Origin: Isoetes taiwanensis | Taxonomy: Eukaryota > Streptophyta > Lycopodiopsida > Isoetales > Isoetaceae | Direction of reading: 5' to 3' | DNA: 64,000 nt | Assembly: GCA_021234155.1 (NCBI GenBank) | Contig: JAJEKV010000021.1 | Span: 19,005,215 to 19,069,214, forward strand | Part shown: one piece after another, positions 12,090 to 24,250 of the stretch | How positions within the stretch are numbered: the first letter of the stretch is position 1 | How the letters are laid out: each line of letters starts with the position of its first letter | Translations under genes and position numbers: made by a program | Notes under the pieces: model-generated | The model's database searches: none | What the model was told of the DNA's origin: nothing | What the model saw: the letters and a program-made list of their open reading frames with translations, nothing else

Positions 12090-12510
12090 TGATTCTAGTG
12101 TAAAGAAAATTGGTTGGGCCATGCAGAATAACCAAAAGAATAGGTAACCAATCCTACAAGTTGGATCTGCTAGCACATCTCAAAATCCATAGGTTCTTCC
12201 ATGTAAGTCGCTTTGAAGAGCCACACTCCTAATCCGAGAGGAAGTATTGGAAGAAACGAGTTAAAAAATGACGGACGACCAACTCGAGATCGTCCCAGAG
12301 GTTCCTCTTGACAGATCCTACAAGAAAACCAGAAGTTCTCAATTTCTCCAATACCTAGTGAAGTGGACGCACTTGCCTGTGGAAGATGCTACATGGGTAC
12401 TACAATCAGATTTGGAGAAGCAGTACTTCCAATTCATGGAGCAATGCAAGGGTGGACTCGTCACCAAAGCAGTCGACACCGAACCAATAGGTGAGCTGAG
12501 GTAGATTAAG
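12090..12510 (+). mobile_element. Chromovirus integrase C-terminus and chromodomain remnant
   Basis: The plus-strand reading gives the end of a Ty3/gypsy polyprotein. First comes the integrase C-terminal stretch (SYKLDLLAHLKIH, then FHVSR) around 12150-12220. Then comes a chromodomain at 12268-12504 with the signature YLVKWTHLPVEDATWV. Chromodomains of this kind target integration to heterochromatin in plant chromoviruses. The upstream polyprotein is missing and no LTR is recognisable next to it, so this is a truncated remnant abutting the INTS3 fragment. A frameshift lies between the integrase and chromodomain readings. It may or may not belong to the same family as the LTRs in this window. 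Confidence 0.8.
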
Positions 12511-12599
12511 AAGTCTAACTCCATTGCCACGGAAGTAGACGAAATCGAGAGATAAGAGGTCATTTAGTTCATGCATTGATAAGAAAGCACCTCTAGTCA

Positions 12600-14189
12600 A
12601 TGCCTACTACGGGGAGGACGCCATCCTCCATGCTAAGGGTGACGAAAGGTGTGGCTTCGTACCTTCTGATGGTAACTCCATGGAACTTCTATTTGGCCTC
12701 TTTCTCCCCCGTTAATAACCCTGAGTTTTTCTTTGCCTCGTTCTTCACATTGTATTTCGATTATTGGTTTAGTGGAGATGCCGGATATGGCTTTTTTTTT
12801 TAGTTTGTCTCCTATTTCCTCCCCCCATTGTATTGCATATCGGTTTTTGACAATTGAATTTATCTTGGTATAATGATAAGAAGATAAATGTAATTGTCAA
12901 AAACCGATGCTTTTTAGTTAGGTACCTAACGATTAGGCTTTCTTATTTTTATATGCCCTTCACTCCTTCCATTTCTTTATCAGTGCATCTTCATCTCCAC
13001 GTTTCTCTGGCTTTGATCTCCTGCTTCTCACCCGTCCACCCACCCTCCCTGCTTATTGCTAGCCTGTTGCGTTTTGTGAAAGGCCCTTCTTGGGCACTAT
13101 GCCGATGGATAGTGTGTCAGCTTTGGTTATGGTTGATGTTGTTTGTGCTGCTTTCCAAATCTATACACAAGGCCCCCAAAAATGAATGACTATGATTAAC
13201 TAATATCGAATCATCTAAAAACCATGATATATATGGTCTTTTATGCATGAAACCACATGCCATAGTGGTTTGTCAGAACCAATAGTGGTATGTGATGTGG
13301 TTATCAATGGCGGTTCTCAATGCTACAGTGGTTTCTTCAAGAGTCGTGGTTCCTAAGATAGTTTTGGGCATATAATAGTGGTTTTTTAAAATCTAGTAAT
13401 GGCAAGTTAATATTATCCTAAATCACTTTTATTATGGTACGGTTTTTGTTTGGCATGGCAATTGTTAAGACATTTGATCTAGGACAGGGCTTTAGTGGAA
13501 TGAACAATAGAAACCCTCAGAATCTAAACCCTCCATTGCACCACTTCCATCTCCACCACTTAACCTTGAGCCTCCATTTGCACCACTTAATCTTGGCCTT
13601 TAAATGTTCTCCATCTCAAGCATCAACTAGAATTTATTATTTTTCTTTTTTCTTTTTTACTTTTTTCCTTCCTCTACAGTTTTAACCATTTTCCAAACAA
13701 TTAAGTATGTAGTCTTCACAATATTGCAGTGTCAACGTTGACGAATTACCTTCAACACAAGGATCAAACTCCTAATATTCCCTCTTACAGCTGATCTAAC
13801 TTCATCAAATCTTATTCTACCATTTCTCAAACAAAGAATGTCAAAGCTGACTGGTTACGTTCAACACAAGATCTATTCTCTTCACGTTTTTCTCTTCGAT
13901 TGGTCTACCTCTATCACAAAACTTAACCATTAGTTTTATCACTATCATTATTATTCTATCACTACCGAAAATAAATAATATAGTAGTTTTTGGGTTGCCT
14001 CTAGGGGGGCAAACCCTTGTTTATGTGGGCTTTTGGCATATCCTAGGTATATGCTAGAATATCCCTAGGATATCTTTGGGATACTAAAAACTTATGATTG
14101 GTCAGAAATGCTAGGTCACTTCATTTGGTGGGCAAATGCAGCCTCGAAACCGTAACCTGGAGAGGTCTCTTAGGCGGATGGCAAGTATC
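12600..14189. other. Intergenic DNA with a hairpin and dispersed-repeat similarity
   Basis: No gene recognised. It holds the hairpin at 12835-12910. Around 13150-13440 it resembles, partly in inverted orientation, sequence near 33200-33440 and 49230-49390; these share a GGGGGCCTTGTG-like core. Confidence 0.35.
12835..12910. repeat. Short hairpin-forming inverted repeat
   Basis: The left arm (12835-12866) contains CGGTTTTTGACAATT. The right arm (12881-12910) contains its complement, AATTGTCAAAAACCG. They are separated by a 14-nt spacer. Apart from a 2-bp insertion near the base and a few mismatches, the stem is almost complete. It may be a tiny foldback or MITE relic. Confidence 0.75.
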
Positions 14190-15479
14190 CCAATGCGATC
14201 GAGATAGGGTGATACAAATCGTGGGCTTTATTTATTCCGCTATGTTTATATTCCGGATAGTGATAGATCATCATGGCAAGAGCTTGTAGAAGTCCTGAGT
14301 CCATTATTGACTAGCAAAGTTAGAAGGGTTAATGCATCAAATCGTCAGCTGACTCTGGTTGGTGAATCATTTGGTGCTTGTTTGGCGTTACGCTTAGTAC
14401 AAGCGATTCCACCGGATATTGTTTCTCGCTTGTCTTGGTACAAACATATCGGGGAACTCGAGTGATTCTTTTTATATACAATACTAGTATGTTGGCATAC
14501 CTTGATTGGTTATGCCATTTTCTTTTCACAATCAGATCCTTAGAAACGCTTTTACAACGGATCAACTCAGCTACCAACTTCTTCAAAAGCAATTTTATAG
14601 CAAGCTTTGGTGGTCTAACAGGGCTCCCCTGGGTATTTCCACCGCCATTGTATGATATTGCAAAGGTGATGGCTAATTTGCTCCAAATTTGAGGGGACTT
14701 ACTTAAGTTTTGCTCATTAGGTTTATGGAAAGTGATGAATTTTGTTTGACACGTAAGATATTGTCGCCAATCATGGTGAAACAAGATCCCGTTTCCAATT
14801 CGCAAATGAGGCTTTCCCCGCCTTGTCTCACCGACATTTTTGCAGAGTGTGCCGTGCATGGCGCCTCACACTACTCAATGACAATTCTAATATCACGGAT
14901 AAGGACCTCCGGGAAATTCATGTGCCAACATTGATTGTATGTTTTCTAGTCCTTGTTTGCATTTATTTCCAAAGTTATATTGAATATGTACTGCGAACAT
15001 CTGCGATAGCTTCAGCTAAGGATAGATTGTTGTTGTCAATTGAGGAAGGTGCCGTTGCAAGGTCTACTTCCCAACAAAGAAACGATTATTCGCAAACAGG
15101 TTCCCATTTATAGCAACATAAATTAAACATAGTGAGGCTCGTACAACATGCGGCTTATACAAGGTTGGTTGTTGTTTTAGTGGGCACACCCTCTTATGGA
15201 GGAACTGTGGATCTTGGGAGCATAATGAAGACCTATGGTTTTTTTTTTCGATTCCAATGATGCTCCTTCATGGCCAACTCATATTGTTGCGCATAATGTC
15301 ATGGATGAGATTGGGCAATTTTTCGACCATGGCGGTAGGTAAGCGGATGATCTGACCTATAGATTATGTTTTAAACCTATAACACAATTATAAAATTATT
15401 TCAATCCTGATCTTAACGCCACCTTTAGATGTCGGTGAGGTTGATAATCTACCTAATAAAAGCCTCAAAGGTTTACTTG

Positions 15480-18400
15480 GAAACATGGGAACATGCTTTG
15501 GTCCGCAAAGCTACGATTTGCTGTGATACCCGCCACTCGCCTTCTTCAATGAGTGCACCGAAACGAGGACATGGAGGAATTGCGTGTTACTACCGCATGG
15601 CCTTTTGGCCCAATCGGCCTCCCCATGCAAGTGGCATGTGCACAACTGATATACGTGGGTATGAGTGCATCAACGGCGATGGCAGCCCACTCTCTTTGTG
15701 GCGGCTTGCTACTTCCCACATGCCGAGAGCAACTTTTACCACACGCACTTGGATGTGGGCGAGGCGGGAGCCCTATGTCGATCTATATGATGACATACAT
15801 GAGCATGCATAACCGGGCAAGGTCGTGTTGCTTGGAGACTTCAATGCGCCAAGCATTGTGGGACGAGAGCGATCCCAAAATTCGCGACCTCTAGCCGAGG
15901 ATGTGTTGCAAATGGACCCCACAGAGATGGTTTGGCCAAGGGCATCGGATGACAAACAGTGACCTGTGACACGATGGCCGGCATTTCTTTGCCGTTGGTC
16001 GGGCGATCTTTGACCTGGTCATTTGCAATGGGTCGGCAAGGTCAGCCCTCCGGCCGCTTCACTTGTAGACAGGAGAACCAGGGGGGGGCACCAGTGTGGT
16101 GGATTACGTGCTAGCGTGACGAGCAATGCCTACACTTGATCACTGCTGCCAAAGGTGTCGGGACAGATGGCCGGACGAGGAAGTAGACTCCGACCATCAG
16201 CCCCTGTTCTTGCAGATAGATTGGCAGGCCAACCGAGCACCCATTGCCCCAACATCCCATGTACCACGGTTGCGTCTGGACTATGATCATGCGGGCGGGT
16301 CTATGCGAGGATGCTTGAGCATGAGTCGCCGGGAGGCCGCAACTCCCCACACTTCAACAAAGGCGGCCCGGTGAACCGGCTCACCGGGGGGTAGGGGCGG
16401 ATGCTTTGGGAGAGGCCGCCTCGACGATCCACGGGGCTGCAATCACCTTCCCTCGCCAATCACGGGTTCGATGACGCAATGCCTGAGCTGAAACGATGGC
16501 TCATGAAGTCTTTGGACCCGCCATTCGCCCCAAGCAGTCCGTCAATACCGCTCCTTCCTCAAGACCAAGAAAGCCGGGTACCTTTGCGAGCACCAAGAAT
16601 GATGTTTGGTCTTCTAGATCGCCACCCTAGGGCCTTCGGAGAAAGGTCTTGAGTAAGCCCGCATGCCCCCCCGTGAAATATTACCGGAACAATGGGTGAG
16701 ATACTTGCAAAGCCGGTATGACCCAATGGGAAGCCGGGCACCCGGTACCCTCCGCAGACAGGCCTAGCAATCGGTCATTACATCAAGGGATGTCATAATG
16801 GGCCTGCAACGCCGCTAATCTGGAAGGCGGCCAGATTTGGATGGTATCGCGGTGCAGAGCTTCTCAAGTGGGCGGGCCCCAATGGTCTTCTGTTCTCACA
16901 AAGACTCTTCAACGAGGGCATTGCAAGAAGGCTTCCCCACGACTTTGGACTACCGGTAGAGTTGTGCCCATATACAAAGCGGGGACCCCCACGGCCCGGC
17001 CAACTATCGTACCATTATGGTCGGTTACGTCTTTGCCAAGTTGCTTGCCGGGATTCTTGAGCCGGCATTGACACTTTGGGCGAGGATGGAGAAGTCGCGG
17101 GCTCTCACGCTTGGCGAAGCCGCCCCCGGCATTCTACTATTGACCATATCTTCACTCTGTGAACACTCATAGAGGATAGCCGAATCGGCGCCCGATCATG
17201 CATCTTGTTGCTTTTGTGGATTTCGCAAAGGCTTTTGACCGCGATCCTCGGGATAAGTTGTGGGATAGATTGAGACAGCCTAGGGACCCCCGTCGACTTG
17301 CGTAATGCTATATCCGTATCTATCTGAGGGCTTGCTCCTATCCGCCTCACACCGGGGGGGTAAAAGCATGTTAGGGTGTCCCTAAAAAGTATTATTTAGT
17401 GACTAAAAGTACCTAAAAAGGTACCGGAATTTGTAATCTTGGGTACTGTATAATATGTCAATAAAAGGTACATTTTAAAACTTTTATATATATTTTGGTC
17501 TTCGATAGCATTATATTTATCCTAACTTTGAATATTAATGCGTCCTTGACTTTTATTTTGAACTTTTGTACTAGTTTTAATGAAAAGAAAAATGAGAAAG
17601 TACCCAGTTCTAAAGTACCTAGTGTATGTACTTTTGCAGGTTCCAAAAGTGGTACACCTTAACATGCTTTTACCCGGGGGAGCCCGTTGTTAGTAGCATT
17701 GGGGTGCGCCAGGGCTGCCCTCTATCCCCGACGCTCTTCGGCTTGTACATTGACCGGCTAGAAGAATGGCTAGGCTGAAAGACCTGGGAGGGCGCCGATT
17801 GATGCACCACATAATCCGCAACTCATATATGCCGATGATGTTGACTTTCGCATATACCCCCAGAGGACATGCAACGCCACCGGATGCTTTGGACACTTTC
17901 TCGCCAATTCACCGACATGAGAGTTAACTTGGCCAAGACAAGGGTGCTGGTCCCATCATCCCGGCACCCACGCCTTCCCTCATTCACTTACCAGGCGGTG
18001 TAGTGGAGGTGGCTCGGTCATTTGGGCATTGAGTTTTCTACTACCACACACCGGGATGCATCCATCGTGGTTACTGGTCACCGCGCGGCTGGAAAGCCCC
18101 GTATGCAATGCAAAACAACAAATACAAGGCGGCCGTATGCATGGGGACCAGCACACTTGTTCAGTGGCCTTGGTTGAACCGGTCCTCCTCTATGGGGCAG
18201 AAGTGTGGGGCCGGTGATATCCCTCACCACTTGGAACGATCTAGAGAGCGGTACTGTAAGGCCTTCTTGGCCCTGCACCGGAGTGAAATCCACGGTCCCA
18301 TATCGAGATCTTGCTCCGGGAGACGGAGGCTTCCTTGCATTACGAGGGTCGCTACTGAACGTCATTATTTACTTCCTTCAGGTGGTGGCTATGGATGAAG

Positions 18401-19190
18401 CCCGGCTGCCCAACCTTGCTTTGGCGCTGGCGATGGGGCCCGAAATACTCAAAGCCCGCTGGAAAGAAAGACAAGCAAGCCCGGTGGTTCTCGCTATGGA
18501 ATGTGCGGGCACAATGAGATGTGGACCCGCTCGCGTACACCAAGGAACGCCCCGCCTTGAAGCAATACTTGGATGCTTGCTTCATGGCCAAGCTTTGGGA
18601 TGCAGAGGCCCCGGCACATGTCAAGGTGGCAAATTATCGACAACAGGTTAATCCCATGCTCACGAGGGGCCCACACACCCATCTACCCATGAAAAGCCGC
18701 CAGGTGATTGCTTCCATTCAAGACAGTGCACACCACCTCGCATTGAGACAGGAGATGGATTCGGGAGCCGCGTGAGGACGGAGTCCACAATCGTCACCAA
18801 CAGGCGCCATTGAGGATGAAAGTCACGCCCTCCGCCTGTCCGTGACTGAAAGCATATCCGGGCTCGGTATGCTTTCGGTTAGTTGTGCCCCATCGGGCCT
18901 TGCATGAGCTACCGAGCACGGCCTCTGGAGGGCTTGTTGGGATCATACCTCCGGGGAGGTAATGGATACGCGGACTCGCTTATGCCCCCTCGTCCTACAT
19001 TAACCTCAAATTGTACTTGTGATTATGTATATAATCAGGTAAAGATGTCATCCTTATTGCTACTAAGGTTTTTCCTCCTAAACCCTTCCGGAGGGTTTTA
19101 ATCACGGTAGTAATACTGCTGCTCTCTCTTTGTACTTGGGTCCCATAGGCCGGTTGGTCTCCGTGGACTATAAAAATCATATTCTATTCT
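15480..19190 (+). mobile_element. LINE (endonuclease + reverse transcriptase), decayed
   Basis: A non-LTR retrotransposon on the plus strand. The apurinic-type endonuclease is recognised by VVLLGDFNA (GDFNA at 15834-15848) and by a C-terminal SDH motif (16186-16200). The reverse transcriptase carries VDFAKAFD (about 17215-17240), GVRQGCPLSPTLFGLYID (from 17701) and the catalytic YADD (17828-17839). A C-terminal domain follows to about 18780, then a 3' UTR. The 3' end has GGTCTCCGTGGACTATAAAAATC followed by an (ATTCT)n tail at about 19175-19195. Many frameshifts and stops are present, and a MITE interrupts the reverse transcriptase. The 5' edge is estimated from where the endonuclease reading begins. 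The element sits inside the phytyl-ester-synthase-like pseudogene. Confidence 0.8.
17359..17674. mobile_element. MITE inserted in the LINE reverse transcriptase
   Basis: A 316-bp AT-rich insertion with 20-bp terminal inverted repeats: GGTAAAAGCATGTTAGGGTG at the left, and the complement of GGTAAAAGCATGTTAAGGTG at the right, one mismatch. It is flanked by a 6-bp CGGGGG duplication (17353-17358 and 17675-17680); the exact length is uncertain because of the G run. Taking out the insertion and one flank rejoins the LINE reading ahead of the GVRQGCPLSP motif in frame. No transposase is encoded. The superfamily is not assigned. Confidence 0.8.
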
Positions 19191-20640
19191 ATTCTCTTTT
19201 TTTATTCTCGCATCTCTATTGCTAAACATGCCCTCGCGCATGTGGTAAGCTTTTGTGGTCGGTCTATTTCCTTCTGAAAAGCTTCTCTTGCCCTGTAGAA
19301 GACCAATCGCTTGTTGGCAATCACAAGGTACATTTGGTATGTACGATACATTTGTGATATTCTATGAGGTTGCCCCCTTATTATCCCTATTTAGATCAAC
19401 AATTTACATGGCAATGCACCGACTCTCTTATATAGTTGTTTCTTCGCGGGCTTCCCTTGCCGAGCCCTTTGCTCATCCTCGGTCATTGGATCACACCGGT
19501 TGGCTCTATTTTCGAAAGGTAAATCAGGATGAATTTGAAACGAACACGAAAAAGTTTACCACTTCCATTTCCGATGATAGTTTTTGTGTGTTAATACGCA
19601 TGTTCCTAATACATTAGATATGGAAATGTGAAGGCCAACAAGTTTGCAACCTACAAACTATTGAAGGTACATAGATATTGTATCACAAAGAGATATATTC
19701 TCTTACTTTGCCTTCTCATTATATCCCTGAGATAACATAATTCTTAGGAAGGTGAGAACTTGCTACTTTTTCCTGGAGGTGCAAGAGAAGTATGCAAGGG
19801 AAAAGTAAGCTGCAGCTTGTGCTATTTGTTAAATATATTTATAATCTTCATGCATCGTTATTGCCGTGTAGGATGAGAAGTACAAGCTATTGTGGAAACC
19901 CACAGCTGATTTTGTTCGTATGGCTGCACGATTTGGTGCTATTATTGTCCCCTTTGGTGCTATTGGGGCCGATGATGCGTGTGTCTTTCACCTCATATCT
20001 TACCATTTGATTTGATTTCTCCCTTGTTGGAAGCACTTATTCTGAATGAAATAGAGCCTACGGTCCTTTGCAGGTACCGGATCATGTGGGACTCTGATGA
20101 AATTCTAAGTTCTCCTTTTGGCCCTCTAGTGGAAAATATAGTTTTACGACTTGGGTCTTTCATCGGGCGTTGTTCAACCTATTAGTCGCGCTCCCCTTCG
20201 CATTAATATCGAGGTTTGTTAGTTTCTTTGTCATGACAATAGGACATAGTTTTACGTCTCAAAGACATGTTATTTTATGCGGTTTAATTCCAGTTCCATC
20301 AACAATTGAACGATATATATTCACTTTGTTTGAGCCCATTGACACTTTATAGTTTTGTCAAGACCCGAGACAGGAGCAAGGTATGATGCGTGATTGCATT
20401 TCAGCTTTTCTCAAACATTGTTGTGTTGACCTACTGTTGTTTTTTCCTTGATAATTTGGCGCTTAAATGCTCTATATGGTAAGCGTGAACTTTCTGCAAC
20501 TCTCTTTTAACCCGTGATGTTCAACCTATGATGATGATGTTGATATTATTATGCGCCATCTTGTGAAACAAAGGGTTGAAGAAAGCATAGTCACACTCAT
20601 GCAGATCCGAAAATGACCCGATTTGCTCCACTTGCCAAAA

Positions 20641-22180
20641 CTTTATGTTTGATTGTGCATACTCAAACTCGAATGCTCTTCTAATATGCGGGAAAGGGAA
20701 ACCACATTTTCGGGAAACAAAACTAGGGCGCTTGCTTCCGAGAATTTAATCATGTGACATTCAAGTGTTTCAACTAGTCATAGTCCGGCATGGTGTTTGC
20801 CAACTTTTAGAACGTGATGAAATGAAATAGTAAGCCACTTTAGAAATCCTAACAGATAAGATTAAGATGGGCCATTTGCAAGTACCAAGGCAAACACTAT
20901 GAACGTAATAAATCCCAAGCGTCACCAAACATGAGATAGCTCAAACATTGACATGAAATGCTTTATCGATTATCTATACTTTATACTTTTGACCTCATCT
21001 TATAATCATGCAATGTGCAAGAAAATAGACAAAAAACACCCAAAAGGTCGTAATCCTATGAGATTAAGCGTGATGAACAGACTTCGTGATCATTTTAGAC
21101 TCTTATACTATTGAGCAAGAGATTCCATGCATCAAACTAAAGTGAATCGTCGAACTATTTATAACTTGATTCCTAAAATTTAAATCAAACAGGGATAATT
21201 TGGGTGTGAAAGTACACAAATATCTACAAGAAAAAAGGTCAATCTTTACACCTTGCCACTTGATGATTTATACCCTTCCATTCACCCGACTTCATCAAGA
21301 AGAAGCTCAACGTGAAAAATTGGCAAATTAAATTGCAAACGACAATAACCTATTGTTGCTCACGTCTAGCGTGGAAAATTTAAGACATGTCAAGGGAGAA
21401 AGAACATGGTAGTAACCTCACTGTAACATTTTGATACCACGTAATATTAGAGGAAATAACATTATATTACACACCTAACAAAACTTCGTGCTGCAAAGCT
21501 TCTTGTTCCCAAAATATTTTTGAGCAAAGCTTCTTGTTGCCGCATATGTTTTTAGCAGAGCTTCAACTTGCAAAGCATATTAAAAATTTGGATTTACGTG
21601 CCAAATCTTGCAAAACTTTTAATTTTTGAGCCGGACTAATCTGTTACGAGGAGGTAACATCTGTGTTTAACATTAGTTTTGTTGAGATCAACGAAGTTAA
21701 ACGATCATGAACTCATTCTTAGGTCGGGCACTATGCATCAAAGACTATGCGCACATCCCTTTGGGACATCGGGAGGGCAACCCTTCGTATGAGACTTGTT
21801 GTTTAGTGTTGGCCAACGTGCCAACATAAATTATAAGAGCTTAGGTTATTTGAGTGTTTTCTTTTCTTATATTTGGGAATACGAAATAATTTGTGGACAA
21901 AGGGCTATAGGAGATAAGTTTCACAATGTATAATAGATTGAAAATTGCAAGGTAAATATGGTGGGTTCTCTTGATGATCATGTTCATGGTTGTTAGTCTC
22001 CTCCATATAGAATGAAGATCCTACTTAAAGTTAGCGTATTATTTGTTCAAACTATGTAATATTGTTAATGAAGCCCTCCTTCTGTTACTTTTATCCAACG
22101 CCAAGTTAGTCAATGTTCATCTTGCATAGAGAATGATGCCTACTTGAATGTCGTGTTTGATTTGCAATATTAGTTATATG
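20641..22180. other. AT-rich spacer, no gene seen
   Basis: No long frame, repeat boundary or recognised family. Around 21480-21560 a short motif (GCAAAGCTTCTTGTT) occurs twice. Confidence 0.4.
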
Positions 22181-22972
22181 ATATATTCAACAAAATTTGG
22201 ACTTATTCAGATTTAATAGATAGCATTTCAAGCACGCCATTATAAAAATATATATTTGTTTGATTCTTCTTGATTGTTATAATTTTTATAAGTTTAAATT
22301 ATATAAGTTTATCTTTCAATTAAAACTATAATGGTTATCAAAGAATAAACTTGATCTCCAAACTAATCTTCATTTGAATCTATTTAGAATTAGACATTTC
22401 AAAAATATAAAAATTTCAATTTGTAGTGATTTAACAGATTTAAAATTTAACAATCATGATAATTAAATGAAACCTGATGGTTTGACTAGCGATTGACTTA
22501 AAACTATTATTAGAATTTCACAATTTACAATCTTTTACATTTTTAAAAAATACTTTTTAAAGTTTTAGGTTGAAATTAATTAAACGATATAAAGTTATTG
22601 GTTCAAGAATAACTATTGAATAATTTATTATTGATGAGATAAAATATATTGACATTTAATCAATAATAAACTATTCATTCTTTATTAAACATAAACGTAA
22701 TCATTTAATTAATTTCAATCTAAAACTTTCTTTAAATATTTTGAAAAGAATAGTATTTTAATTATACAGAGTTATCTTAGATGAAAATTTAATTCCAAAT
22801 AGATGAAATCGAGAATTAGTTTAGAAAAGCAACTTTTAAACTTTAGTAAGTATCATATTTTTTATCTAAATTATTAAAATCAATAAGAGCTAAAAAATAC
22901 ATATAATATTATTATGGCATCCTTAAAGTATATTTATTAGATTTGAATAAGTCCAAATTTTGTTAAATATGT
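22181..22972. repeat. Long AT-rich inverted repeat (foldback or MITE-like)
   Basis: The left end, ATATTCAACAAAATTTGGAC (22183-22202), has its imperfect complement at 22951-22970. Similarity continues inward: TTTAGGTTGAAATTAATTAA (about 22565) pairs with TTAATTAATTTCAATCTAAA (about 22706). The arms meet near 22650, at TTTATTATTGAT / ATCAATAATAAA. The left arm is about 140 bp longer than the right through insertions. No coding capacity. Target duplications are not clear. Confidence 0.75.
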
Positions 22973-24250
22973 CATTTATCTTTTGATTTCTCAAACCCAA
23001 GTTTAGCCTATGGATGCTTCATAGTTTACTCCAAAGGTCCAACTGGTCGAGGGTTTGCCTCTCTATTAGCATGATTGCAAACCTAACTATTCTTCATGCC
23101 TTGGTCTTGGGAAAGTGGTTCTTTATAATGCCTAAAAATGTCTTTGCTATGCTCGTGTATTTTAAGACTTTTGTGCTTTGATACTTCTTTGGCATGGTAT
23201 TGATGCCTTTTGGGTATAAGTCTATGAATTTAAATTTGACTTTTTTGTTGTAGGAAAGCGATGTATAGAGTATAATTAGCGTGGTTGCCTAACCCCCGCC
23301 CCCTGCGATTTCCCGCATTCTTAGCTATGCCACGGTCGTGGACGCCACGTCGTAATTATTTTGAGCCGTCCGGATTCGCAATTTGGATCGTGAGGGCCGT
23401 GGAAATTAGAAAAGCAAGTAATTGTCTGCGGAGAAGGAAATTCTCTCTTCCGTCGTATTCTTTGCTTTCGACAATTGGGTTTTGTTTTCCCTTCACCCGC
23501 TACCTTGAAGACCCCCTTAGCTACCCGGATCATCCGCGGCAAACTGAGTGCTTCTGTCAATCGGCCAGAGCCATAGAGACCCAACTTCAGCTCGGTATTT
23601 CTTTAGCTCGGTAGCTGTTCGGTTTTAATCAGTTTATTTTACATGCCTGCATGCATAATCTTAGCTTACTATTTCGCCTCCAAGGCCCTACATTGGCAAA
23701 ATAATAAAGAAAGGGAAGGATTTGAAGCCTGTATGGCCTGGTCTAGGTATCTGGAGCCCTCCGGTGATGAAGAAGCAATGGGAACTGCTGCGTTGTTGTC
23801 AAATCGTATTATCATTCCTTGAATTAAATTTAGTTGAGGTAAACAGGGATTCATGACATTTTATTGGAGCAAAAGATCCACATTTAGTTCTCCTCTTGAT
23901 GTCAACATAGCAGAACCATGTGTTCTATGTGTCTCCAGGGAGTACGATTATATTGTTTGCCATCGCTTTTGCATAGCGTATGCAGAATTTAATGTGCATG
24001 TGATTTCGCTGACTGAGGTTATTTGGTTCTCGCATCGATTGCGCCAAGTTGATGCATCGCGACGACTTGATACTTGCCCAAATTTGGACACCGATCTCTT
24101 CTCTCAGATTGTCCCATGTGAGATTTGTCATACCATCTACGTGTTTGTAGCTATTGTAACGAAACATGCAGGGGGTATGCATGTGAAATCATCATTTTAG
24201 AGTTTCTCAAGAGATAGCATAATTTCTACTTCATTACTCTAATTGGCGGG
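22973..24250. other. Unassigned; includes a GC-richer leader-like patch
   Basis: Mostly AT-rich. The patch at 23285-23620 is GC-richer and open on the plus strand for 109 codons. It ends near a possible splice donor (CTCGGTATTTC), so it could be an old 5' leader exon. I do not recognise the product. Confidence 0.25.

Larger units (their letters stand above)
14190..20640 (+). pseudogene. Phytyl-ester-synthase-like acyltransferase, split by a LINE
   Basis: The intact plant family (PES1/PES2-like plastid proteins) joins an esterase/lipase domain to an acyltransferase domain and makes phytyl and other esters in plastoglobules. Here exon-like pieces are collinear with that family: RYVYIPDSDRSSW and a serine-hydrolase elbow LVGESFGACLAL near 14340-14400; LLNDNSNITDKDL near 14870-14910; after a likely intron (about 14938-15016), AKDRLLLSIEEG; then a GHTLL-like segment near 15180. 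Beyond the LINE come LVGNHK (about 19310), LLLFPGGAREV (about 19770-19790), a GT-AG intron of about 66 bp (19805-19870), WKPTADFVRMAARFGAIIVP (about 19895-19955), and a C-terminal ERYIFTLFEPID near 20310-20340. Several frameshifts and stops, plus the LINE insertion, make it non-functional. The exon ends are approximate. Confidence 0.65.

Noticed and set aside
15480-19190. Bacterial retron or group II intron reverse transcriptase
   Set aside because: The endonuclease domain, GVRQGCPLSP block and LINE-type 3' tail fit a eukaryotic non-LTR element.
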